Source: Fodinicola acaciae (GTDB taxonomy: Bacteria > Actinomycetota > Actinomycetes > Mycobacteriales > HKI-0501). From it: 64,000 bases of DNA. How positions within the stretch are numbered: the stretch's first letter is position 1; the number at the start of each line of letters is the position of its first letter. The notes below the pieces were generated by a model. The model was given only the letters and a program-made list of their open reading frames with translations, was not told the DNA's origin and did not search any database. The DNA is taken from positions 1,429,235 through 1,493,234 of the forward strand of contig NZ_WOTN01000001.1 of the NCBI RefSeq assembly GCF_010993745.1. The letters run 5' to 3'. Below are positions 52,647 to 60,466 of this stretch, one piece after another. The position numbers and the translations under genes were made by a program.

Positions 52647-53788
52647 TGAGCCGCCTTGACCAGCGCGCGGCCGATCACCAGCTGCTGGATCTCGCTGGTG
52701 CCCTCGTAGATCCGGAACAGCCGTGCGTCGCGATAGAAGCGCTCGACCGCCGTGCCGCGCATGTAACCCATGCCGCCGTGCACCTGCACGCCGCGGTCGG
52801 CGACCCGGCCGACCATCTCGCTGCAGAACAGCTTCGCGGCGGCCGGACCGGTCGAGGTGTCCGTGCCGCTGTCGTAGTCGTCCGCGGCCTCCGTCACCAG
52901 CGCGCGACCGGCCCGGATTTCGGTGTAGGAGTCGGCAAGATGAGCCTGTACGAGCTGGTAGTCGCCGATCGGCCGGCCACCCTGTTTGGTGACCGCGGCA
53001 TGACGTACGGACTCGTCCAGGATCCGCTGCGCCAAGCCGACACACACGGCGGCGATGTGCAGACGGCCGCGCGCGAGCACGCTCAGCGCCGCCTGATAAC
53101 CGCGGTTGGCCTGGGTTCCGAGCAGCCGGCCGGCGTCGACGCGTACGTCGTCGAAGGTCACGTCCGCGGTCCACGCGCCGGCCTGCCCCATCTTGTGGTC
53201 CTTCGGGCCAACCGTCAGGCCGTCGCTGCCGGCGTCCACGATGAACGCCGAGATGCCGCGACCGCCGGCCGCCTCCGGGTCCGTACGCGCGAAAACCACG
53301 AAGTAGTCGGCAAGGGGTGCGTTGGTGATGAACCGCTTGCCGCCGTTGATGACGTACGCGTCGCCGTCCTTTCGCGCCGTCGTACGCAGACCGGCCGGGT
53401 CGGAGCCGGCCTCCGGCTCGGTCAGCGCGAACGAACCGATCGCCTCGCCGGCGGCGAGCTTGGGCAGGAACTCCTGTTTCTGTTCCTCGGTGCCGAACTT
53501 CGCGATCATCTGGCCGGCGATCGAGTTGTTGGTGCCGAACATGGACCGGAACGCCGGCGTGGTGTAGCCGAGCTCGAAGCCGAGCCGCACGTCCTCGGCC
53601 ATCGTCAACCCGAGTCCGCCGTAGCGCTCCGGCAGCGCGAACCCGAACAACCCCATCTCGGCCGCCAGCGCGCGCAGCTCGTCCGGGATCCGGTCGGTGT
53701 CCTCGATCTCCTGCTCGGCCGGGATCACCCGGTCGCGCACCAACTGCCGCACCGTGGACAACACCTGCTGGAACGAGGCCGCATCCAT
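52643..53788 (-). CDS. Acyl-CoA dehydrogenase
   Basis: A 381-residue flavoenzyme of the ACAD family: ALTEPEAGSDPAGL (FAD/substrate site), FITNAPLADYFVVFARTD, and C-terminal VQVHGGMGYMRGTAVERFYRDARLFRIYEGTSEIQQLVI with the probable catalytic Glu in YEGTSE. Oxidises an acyl-CoA to the 2-enoyl-CoA. It is the first gene of the operon, followed by the hydratase and the SDR, each with a 4-bp overlap. Confidence 0.92.
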   Translation of the reverse strand: MDAASFQQVLSTVRQLVRDRVIPAEQEIEDTDRIPDELRALAAEMGLFGFALPERYGGLGLTMAEDVRLGFELGYTTPAFRSMFGTNNSIAGQMIAKFGTEEQKQEFLPKLAAGEAIGSFALTEPEAGSDPAGLRTTARKDGDAYVINGGKRFITNAPLADYFVVFARTDPEAAGGRGISAFIVDAGSDGLTVGPKDHKMGQAGAWTADVTFDDVRVDAGRLLGTQANRGYQAALSVLARGRLHIAAVCVGLAQRILDESVRHAAVTKQGGRPIGDYQLVQAHLADSYTEIRAGRALVTEAADDYDSGTDTSTGPAAAKLFCSEMVGRVADRGVQVHGGMGYMRGTAVERFYRDARLFRIYEGTSEIQQLVIGRALVKAAQ

Positions 53789-53812
53789 GCCGGTCAGCCT
53801 ACGTCCTGCGGG

Positions 53813-56800
53813 TCACGGCATGCGACGGCTCGGCTGTGGCCATTCGTCGTTGACGCAGAAGTGGTGGTGCCACAGCCATCCGTCGTCGGGGAACCTCGTT
53901 CCGTCCGAGTGCGAGACGTAGACGGCGCCAGTCGTGCCGCGGACGAAGGTGACGACGTCGGACTTGCCGTCACCGGTGAAGTCGCCGACACCGGGAATTT
54001 CCGTACCACCGGCGAAATGTGGACTCCACAGCTGACCGTTTCCGTTGAACCTGGTGCCGTCCGAGGTCGCCACGTACGCCTGACCGCCAGGCGTGAACGT
54101 GACGATGTCGTCGCGACCGTCGCCGGTGAAGTCGCCGACCGCAGGGGTTTCACCGCCGCCACCGAACGCGCCGTGCCAGAGCCAGCCGTTGCCGCTGAAA
54201 TACGTGGCGTTGGACAGGGCCACGAAAACCGATCCGGTTCCGGCGGTTGGCGGCGTGGTGAACGTCGCGATGTCGTCCATGCCATCGCCGTTGAAGTCAC
54301 CGGCGATCGGGATTTCTCCCGGCATGCCGAAGAAGTAGTGCCATTCCCAGCCGTTGCCGGCGAACGACGATCCGGTCGACAGAGCGACGTAGACGCGGTG
54401 CGTGTCGCGGTTCACCGTGGCGATGTCGTCCATGCCGTCGCCGTTGAAGTCGCCCACCAACGGGATTTCGGTGCCGAAACAGAAGGACGAGTGCCAGGAG
54501 GCGCCGAGCGCGAAGCCGGATCCGGTGGACAGGCCGACGTACACCTGACCCGCCCCGGCCGTGCCGGCGGTTCCTCTGGTGAAGGTCGCGATGTCCGCCT
54601 TACCGTCGCCGTTGAAGTCGCCGACCATCGGGATCTCGTTGTTGATGGCGAAAAAGTTCGTCTGCCAGGTGACGCCGTCGTCGATGAATCCGGAGCCGCT
54701 CGACCGCGAGACGTAAACTTTGCCACCAGTGGTCGAATCGCCGCGGGTGAAGCTCAACACGTCGTCTTTTCCGTCACCGTTGATGTCGCTGCGCAGCCGT
54801 TTCGTGGCTGTCGCCGACATCACCGACGACGCCGTGCCGGCATTGCCGGCGCCGTCGACCGCGACGACACGGTAGTAATACGTGGTGCCGGTGGTCACGC
54901 CTTGGTGGACGAAACTTGTCGTACGACTCGTGCCCAGCAGGGTCGAACCGCCGATCGGCACGTCCGGCGAGGTCGAGCCGTACACGCGATATTGCCGCAC
55001 GACGGCATTGTCGAGCGGCTCCTTCCAGACCAGCCGGATCGCGTGCCGCGTGCCGGTGACCGCCAGGCCGGTCGGTGCCACCGGCGCGGTGGTGTCCGCG
55101 TACGGCGCGACGATCGAGTCCGCCGCATACCGGCTCGCGCTCCACGAGCCGTTCGGTGTGAGCGTCACGGTGATGCTGTTTTTGTTGGCTGTCAAGGCTG
55201 GCGGCAACGCGTACGTGTCGGCGAGCCACCGCTGTGTCGGATTTGCGAGCGGTTCCTGCCAGGTGCCGGCGGCTGCGCCGTCGACGCTGACCACCGCCGT
55301 TTGGTAGGAACTGTTCTGGTCGGACGTACGCCTCAGCAGCACGCCGGCATTGTTTTGGTCGATCTTGACGCTGAAGCTGATCGGACTGCTGGTCGCTCTC
55401 GTACGATCGGTGATCGGCAGGTTGTCGTCGTCACCTTCGTACTGGCTGCGCAAACTCGCCTCGGTCGCCGCGCTGTCGGCGTACGCGTGGTCGGCTCGGC
55501 TTTGCGCGTCGGTGGTGTCCACGACATCACCGCGGCGCAGGCTCACCGTCGGCCTGGTGTAAAGGAAAGCGGTCGAGCTGTAGGTCGCCGCGATGTCGTT
55601 GTTCTGGCCGTGTTCCATGCCGAAGCGCAGTGCCGTCTGGTAGTTCACCGCGTCGGCCAGCATGACCCGATAGACGGCGTCGGCGCAGTTGCCCGAGCAG
55701 TCGGTGCGGCCGGCCAGGTCGACGTGCCGAGGGTTTCCGGTGAACGCGTTGTGCGACTCGCCGCGGTTGAAATACCAGCCGGACTCGTAGAAATCCTCCG
55801 TACCCGTGCCGTAAAGCTGAGGACTCAACGAACCGTCGGTGTAGACGCGCTCATCTCCCTCGAAGTAGGTCTGTCCCGGCGTGGCGCCGCGGATCGTCTC
55901 GGCGACGCCGACGAACTTGCCGTGTCCGCTCTCGTCGGCGAACAGCCAGTCCTGGCCTGGTGTGGTGGCCGCGGATCGCGACCGTGCGGTGAAAAGTCCG
56001 GCGCTGCCGTTGGCGAGCGCGTCGGTCCACTGGCCGTCCGGCGCGTAGGTCACCTGCGTGTCCACTCCGGACACCGCCGAGCCGGTGGTGTTCACCAGGC
56101 TTATCGTGGCGTTGCTGGCGAACGGCATCGGCCACCAACACGAATACCAGCCGCCGGACGTGCTCTCGGAGGCGAACATCAACGCGCGTGCCGTGGACGC
56201 CCCCAGTCCGCTGCCGAAGAACTCCCCGACCGGAGAGTCCACTGTGGACTGTCCGTCGAAGCTGATCCGCAACCGCAGACCGGCCAGCACGGCCGGAGCC
56301 GCTACGCCGGGGAATCTCAGCCGCAGAGCCGAAACGCTGGCCGGGCCGGTCAGCTGCGCGACCGCCGTCGTGCCACCAGCGGGCACGTTGACCGTGCCGG
56401 TGATCGTCTGCGCGCCGGTCGCGGCCGGCTTCGGATCGCGAGTGCCGGCGGCGGTCAGCATCGACAGCACGTCCTGCGCCTGGTCCGTCCGATCGAACGT
56501 CGACACGCCGGCGCTGTCCGGGAAATGCTGGTAGTCGACGTGGTAATAGCCGGGCTGGTTGGTCGTACTGATCTGCATCGAGGACCGGTAGGTCATCGGC
56601 ACCTTGACAAACACACCGCCCGACGACTGCGCGGCGTCCGCGACCAGCGGATAGACGAAAGGCGCACCGAGCTTGCCCTCGACGACGTCCTCGAACGGCG
56701 CGTCCAGCACGGTCACGCCGTCGAGGACGATCCGCAGGTTGCCGTCGTCGTACACCGGACCGCTTTCCGGCAGCGAGCGGTAAAAATGGGTCGACCAGAT

Positions 56801-57106
56801 GGACGTGATCTCGCCCGGCCCGGTGTCCTCGGCCAGCACGCAGCCGGCGCCGCCGTTGCGCAGGCAGAAATGCGTGTCGCCGCCGTCGGCGACGTATCCC
56901 CGCCGGTCGAAGCTCGAATACTGCCGGCTCTGCACGCCTGAGGTGAGATAGGGCAACTGGTCCAGATGCCGGTAGGTGTCCCACCCGACCGGTCCCTTGG
57001 TGGCCAGTGTTGCCGCCGGTGTTGCCGCGGCGCTGCCGGCCGGCGTGACCGGTACGAGCAACAGGGCGGCAGTCGCGACGGCGGCTGCGGAACGGAACCA
57101 GCTCAT
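53813..57106 (-). CDS. Secreted GH172-family glycosidase with FnIII and FG-GAP repeats
   Basis: A 1,097-residue secreted protein. A signal peptide covers about residues 1-26 (MSWFRSAAAVATAALLLVPV). The DUF2961/GH172 core follows, with FEGDERVYTDG (Glu416) and YGTGTEDFYESGW (Glu437), 21 residues apart, as in characterised GH172 alpha-fructofuranosidases, where they are nucleophile and acid/base. Next come an accessory region, one FnIII domain (VAPTGLAVTG...VVAVDGAG), and six Ca-binding FG-GAP/VCBS repeats (DFNGDGKADI, DFTGDGRDDI). GGAG lies 9 nt before the ATG. Fructan or arabinan substrate is possible; inferred from the family. Confidence 0.85.
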   Translation of the reverse strand: MSWFRSAAAVATAALLLVPVTPAGSAAATPAATLATKGPVGWDTYRHLDQLPYLTSGVQSRQYSSFDRRGYVADGGDTHFCLRNGGAGCVLAEDTGPGEITSIWSTHFYRSLPESGPVYDDGNLRIVLDGVTVLDAPFEDVVEGKLGAPFVYPLVADAAQSSGGVFVKVPMTYRSSMQISTTNQPGYYHVDYQHFPDSAGVSTFDRTDQAQDVLSMLTAAGTRDPKPAATGAQTITGTVNVPAGGTTAVAQLTGPASVSALRLRFPGVAAPAVLAGLRLRISFDGQSTVDSPVGEFFGSGLGASTARALMFASESTSGGWYSCWWPMPFASNATISLVNTTGSAVSGVDTQVTYAPDGQWTDALANGSAGLFTARSRSAATTPGQDWLFADESGHGKFVGVAETIRGATPGQTYFEGDERVYTDGSLSPQLYGTGTEDFYESGWYFNRGESHNAFTGNPRHVDLAGRTDCSGNCADAVYRVMLADAVNYQTALRFGMEHGQNNDIAATYSSTAFLYTRPTVSLRRGDVVDTTDAQSRADHAYADSAATEASLRSQYEGDDDNLPITDRTRATSSPISFSVKIDQNNAGVLLRRTSDQNSSYQTAVVSVDGAAAGTWQEPLANPTQRWLADTYALPPALTANKNSITVTLTPNGSWSASRYAADSIVAPYADTTAPVAPTGLAVTGTRHAIRLVWKEPLDNAVVRQYRVYGSTSPDVPIGGSTLLGTSRTTSFVHQGVTTGTTYYYRVVAVDGAGNAGTASSVMSATATKRLRSDINGDGKDDVLSFTRGDSTTGGKVYVSRSSGSGFIDDGVTWQTNFFAINNEIPMVGDFNGDGKADIATFTRGTAGTAGAGQVYVGLSTGSGFALGASWHSSFCFGTEIPLVGDFNGDGMDDIATVNRDTHRVYVALSTGSSFAGNGWEWHYFFGMPGEIPIAGDFNGDGMDDIATFTTPPTAGTGSVFVALSNATYFSGNGWLWHGAFGGGGETPAVGDFTGDGRDDIVTFTPGGQAYVATSDGTRFNGNGQLWSPHFAGGTEIPGVGDFTGDGKSDVVTFVRGTTGAVYVSHSDGTRFPDDGWLWHHHFCVNDEWPQPSRRMP

Positions 57107-57329
57107 CGATACGCTCCAGGTCGGCGGACCGAGAAAACGATTGCCGAGCGGCACCGTACGGTCAGACCCGGCACGCGTCAAGAGCGATTGGCCGATCAGC
57201 GACAAGTCCGCGATTTCGGCGGGAACCCCCGGATGGGGTCGGACGTCTTCAGAATGTCGCGCGCTGCCGGAAAATCGCCGGCGAAACCGATGGTTTGGTA
57301 AAGCATAGGCAACAAAGGAGTTGGCTAGG

Positions 57330-58391
57330 TTGACAGTCTACGGTTCGCCGCGGCAGAAAGACCGGCCCGGCAAGAAACGTTCGCCGCGGTGGGCCCGGAT
57401 CGCGGTCGTGCTGGGAGTCGTCGTCCTCCTGTTCGGCGGCGGTGCGTACGCGGTCAACCTGGTCGCCGATCACTACGCCAACCAGGTCAAGAAGGACGAC
57501 TTCCTGGCCGGCGTGCCACAAAACGAGCGCGCCAGCGAGCCGCCGTCCGGTGCGCCGGTGTCCGGTCCGATGAACATCCTGCTGCTGGGCTCGGACAACG
57601 CCGACAACTCGCGGGCCAAGTCGCAGGGAGTGGACGGACAGCGGTCGGACTCGATCGTGCTTTTCCACATCGACAAGACCTTCAGCCACGTGTACGCGTT
57701 TTCGATCGAGCGCGACTCCTACGTCCACATCCCGGCCGCGGGTTCGTGGCAGGGTGGCCGGACGAAGCTCAACGCGGCGCTGCAGTATGGCGGGCCGGCA
57801 CTGGCCGTACGGACCGTGCAGGACCTGCTGGGGATCAAGATCGACCACGTCGTCGTGGTCAGTTTCGCCGCGCTGATCAAGGCGGTCGACGCGGTCGGCG
57901 GGGTGGACGTGTACGTCGACAAGACGACCTACGACGACCAGTTTCACCGCACGTGGACCAAGGGCTGGCACCATCTCAACGGCACCGACGCGCAGTTTTT
58001 CGTACGCCAGCGGCACGGCCTGGCCGGCGGCGACTACGACCGGATGAAGCGCCAGCAGCAGGTGATGCGCGCGCTGGTCAAGCAGGCCACGACGGCCGGT
58101 GTGCTGAGCAATCCGTACAAGCTCAACGATCTGATCCAGGCGGTCACGTCCGCGCTCGTGGTCGACAGCGGCATGCCGGTCAAGGACCTCGCCTTCGCGG
58201 CGCGCGGACTCGGCCTGAGTGCGGTCACCTTCAGCACGCTGCCGACCAGTGGCACGATGGTGATCGGCGGCACGGACTACGAGCGGGTGAACAAGGCGGC
58301 CAGTGAGGCGTTGGGAAAGGCGATCAGCAGCGACGACTTCACCGCCTATTTCAAGCAGTATCCGCCAAATGACGCTTCGCACGGCCTCTAG
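57330..58391 (+). CDS. LytR-CpsA-Psr (LCP) family cell-wall ligase
   Basis: A 353-residue membrane protein: cytoplasmic basic start (KDRPGKKRSPRW), one helix (about 22-46), then the LCP catalytic domain: LLLGSDNADNS, RSDSIVLFHID, SIERDSYVHIP (conserved Arg), KLNAALQYGGP and FVRQRHGLAGGDYDRMKRQQQ. LCP enzymes transfer undecaprenyl-linked glycopolymers to peptidoglycan. TTG at 57330 is 9 nt after AAAGGAG; TTG at 57321 is the alternative. It overlaps the metzincin gene by 23 bp. Confidence 0.88.
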   Translation: MTVYGSPRQKDRPGKKRSPRWARIAVVLGVVVLLFGGGAYAVNLVADHYANQVKKDDFLAGVPQNERASEPPSGAPVSGPMNILLLGSDNADNSRAKSQGVDGQRSDSIVLFHIDKTFSHVYAFSIERDSYVHIPAAGSWQGGRTKLNAALQYGGPALAVRTVQDLLGIKIDHVVVVSFAALIKAVDAVGGVDVYVDKTTYDDQFHRTWTKGWHHLNGTDAQFFVRQRHGLAGGDYDRMKRQQQVMRALVKQATTAGVLSNPYKLNDLIQAVTSALVVDSGMPVKDLAFAARGLGLSAVTFSTLPTSGTMVIGGTDYERVNKAASEALGKAISSDDFTAYFKQYPPNDASHGL

Positions 58392-59124
58392 GCTCGCGGT
58401 TGTCCTTGGCGCGCTGCTGCTGGTCCTGATTGTGGTGGCGCCGTGGCCGGGGCAGACCGGAGCGGTGCCGGACGACGCGCAGTCGGTGCCGCTCGGCCAT
58501 CCGGTGGCGCGGCCGGTCGCATCCGGGCCGTACGCGTTCACGCTCACCCAGGGCAGCGACTCGCGGCCGGTCGCCTATGACCCGTGCCGGCCGGTGCATT
58601 TCGTCGTCAACAACAGCAGGAAACCAGCCGCCGCGACCGCATCGCTGACGGCCGCGCTGACCCGGCTGCAGGCCGCCACCGGACTGGTTTTTCGTTACGA
58701 CGGACCGACAACCGAGACCCCGGTGGCGCACCGTCCGGCGTACCAGCCGGGCCGCTACGGCAGTCGGTGGGCTCCGGTGCTGATCTCATGGTCCGACCCG
58801 GCGCACACCGCCGCGCTCGACGGCACCGTGATCGGCACCGGCTACAGCGACGCGTACGGTTCGCCGGGTGCGCGACGCTATGTGACTGGCGTCGTGGTGC
58901 TGGACGGGCCGCAGATTTCCCGGCTGCTCGGCACTTCCGGCGGCCGGAGCCGGGTGAGGGCGATCATCGAGCACGAGCTCGGCCACCTGGTCGGTCTGGC
59001 GCACGTCCACGACCCGCACGAGATCATGAATCCCGACGCGACCATCACCGCCACCGACTACGGCCCAGGCGACCTACGCGGACTGGCGCTGCTCGGCTCC
59101 GGCCCCTGCTATCAGGACACCTAA
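58369..59124 (+). CDS. Secreted metzincin-type zinc protease
   Basis: A 251-residue protein with an N-terminal hydrophobic segment (residues 9-27, likely signal or anchor) and the zinc motif HELGHLVGLAH (His202, Glu203, His206, His212) followed by the Met-turn IMNP (Met220). This is the matrixin-like HExxHxxGxxH pattern. It probably degrades extracellular protein. The ATG overlaps the LCP gene's end; a second start at 58303 is possible but gives no signal peptide. Not linked by function to LCP. Confidence 0.85.
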   Translation: MTLRTASRLAVVLGALLLVLIVVAPWPGQTGAVPDDAQSVPLGHPVARPVASGPYAFTLTQGSDSRPVAYDPCRPVHFVVNNSRKPAAATASLTAALTRLQAATGLVFRYDGPTTETPVAHRPAYQPGRYGSRWAPVLISWSDPAHTAALDGTVIGTGYSDAYGSPGARRYVTGVVVLDGPQISRLLGTSGGRSRVRAIIEHELGHLVGLAHVHDPHEIMNPDATITATDYGPGDLRGLALLGSGPCYQDT

Positions 59125-59164
59125 CCGGATACGAGTCATGTCGGGCGCGCGTCAGCGCCACGCA

Positions 59165-59310
59165 TACTTTAGCGCTAAATGCCCGCTTCCAGTGCTGGCG
59201 GTCACGCAGGCGTGAATGCCGTATTTCTCGCATCCAGCGCCAGTAACTCGACATTCACACCTCCAGCAAGCCTCACGCCATGACACCTTCCGAGCCGGTC
59301 CGCGTAACAC
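59165..59310 (-). repeat. Repeat element copy 4 (contains the 67-nt core)
   Basis: On the minus strand it starts with CGCGGACCGG (59303-59294) and GGAAGGTGTCATGGC, matching 10533-10562. It then skips about 80 nt present in copy 1 and continues with the 67-nt core (59258-59192), identical to 10642-10708 at 58 of 67 positions and of exactly the same length. It ends near GCATTTAGCGCTAAA. Confidence 0.65.
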
Positions 59311-59341
59311 TTGCTTAAAGCGGCTCGTACGCCGCTAACCA

Positions 59342-59370
59342 TTGACTTGGCGGCCGATTGGTCCTAGCTT
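59342..59370 (+). promoter_or_regulatory. Promoter of the lacI-glycosidase operon
   Basis: TTGACT (59342-59347), 17-bp spacer, TAGCTT (59365-59370): a good sigma70-like promoter whose predicted start falls within the first operator. Confidence 0.6.
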
Positions 59371-59415
59371 GCGGAAGCGCTTACGCATCCGGACCTGCGG
59401 AAGCGCTTACGCATC
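59370..59415. promoter_or_regulatory. Tandem LacI-type operators
   Basis: Two identical 20-bp sites TGCGGAAGCGCTTACGCATC at 59370-59389 and 59396-59415, 26 bp apart, each built on the near-palindrome GCGNAAGCGCTTNCGC. They start at the -10 box and lie 20 bp before the ribosome site of the LacI gene. They fit autoregulation by the LacI protein; AAGCGCTT is the usual core of LacI-family sites. Confidence 0.75.
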
Positions 59416-59434
59416 GGCGGTCGGAGGACATCGC

Positions 59435-60466
59435 ATGGTGACCGTGTACGACGTGGCGACGACCGCTGGCGTGTCGATCGCCACGGTTTCCCGCGCGTTG
59501 AACGACCGTGGCCGCATCTCGGCCGCGACGCGCGCGCATGTGCTGGAGGTGGCCGGACAACTCGGCTACCAGCCGAACGACCTGGCTCGCGGCCTCGTCG
59601 GCATGTCCACCAAGACGATCGCCCTGCTCCTCCCCGACATCGCCAACCCGTATTTTCCAGAGCTGGTCAAAGGCGTGCAGACGGTCGCCGACGAATACGG
59701 CCACCTGCTGCTGCTTTGCCACGATGCCGACGATGAGAAGAAGGCGCTGGCCGACATCGCGACGCTGCGCCGCAAACAGGTCGACGGGATCATGTTGCCG
59801 TCGGGCACCCTGTCCGGCAGCCGGTTGGCGGCCGCCGTGGAGGGGCTGCCACTCGTCCTGCTCGACCGCACCGTACGGGGCGTGTCCGCAGCCCACATCT
59901 CCGTCGACAACCGCGCCGGCGCGCGAAACGCCGTACGCCATCTGCTCGACCTCGGTCACCAGCGGATCGCGCATGTCAGCGGACCGGCCGGGATCATCAG
60001 TGCCAGACAACGAAAAGCTGGCTGGGCCGACGCACTGCGCGAGGCCGGCCACGAGCCAACACTGGTGGAAACCGGCAACTTCCTCGAGGACGGCGGATAC
60101 GCGGCGGCGCGTACGCTGCTCGCCGGAAACACCGACTTCACCGCGGTTTTCGCCGCCAACGACCTCACCGCGATCGGCGTGCTCGCCGCGTTTGCCGACG
60201 CGGGGCTGCGGGTTCCGCGGGATGTCAGCGTGGTCGGGTTCGACGGCCTCCAGCTCACCTCCTACCTGACCCCGAAACTCACCACGGTCGCGCAACCGAT
60301 CGGCGACATCGGTCGCGCGGCAGCGACCCTGCTGCTCCAACAGATTTCCGGCGAGCTCACCGGCACGCCGCGCTCGGTCATCCTCCCCACCCACCTGCTG
60401 GTCCGGGACAGCAGCGGCCCGCCGCCGCGGCGACCGGTGACCAGCGGAAAGAAGGCTTTCCGATGA
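59435..60466 (+). CDS. LacI-family transcriptional regulator
   Basis: A 343-residue repressor: HTH with TVYDVATTAGVSIATVSRALNDRG (residues 3-26), hinge helix QPNDLARGLVG, and a periplasmic-binding-protein-like sugar-sensing domain (LLLPDIANPYFPELVKGVQ, AVFAANDLTAIGVL, VVGFDGL). CGGAGGA lies 7 nt before the ATG. The glycosidase gene follows with a 4-bp overlap, so the regulator and the enzyme are one operon. The inducer is probably a sugar released by that enzyme. Confidence 0.92.
   Translation: MVTVYDVATTAGVSIATVSRALNDRGRISAATRAHVLEVAGQLGYQPNDLARGLVGMSTKTIALLLPDIANPYFPELVKGVQTVADEYGHLLLLCHDADDEKKALADIATLRRKQVDGIMLPSGTLSGSRLAAAVEGLPLVLLDRTVRGVSAAHISVDNRAGARNAVRHLLDLGHQRIAHVSGPAGIISARQRKAGWADALREAGHEPTLVETGNFLEDGGYAAARTLLAGNTDFTAVFAANDLTAIGVLAAFADAGLRVPRDVSVVGFDGLQLTSYLTPKLTTVAQPIGDIGRAAATLLLQQISGELTGTPRSVILPTHLLVRDSSGPPPRRPVTSGKKAFR

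Noticed and set aside
52595-56941. A 1,448-codon open frame antisense to the GH172 and acyl-CoA dehydrogenase genes
   Set aside because: Composition is Arg/Val/Gly-rich with no domains, and it runs across four well-supported genes on the other strand.
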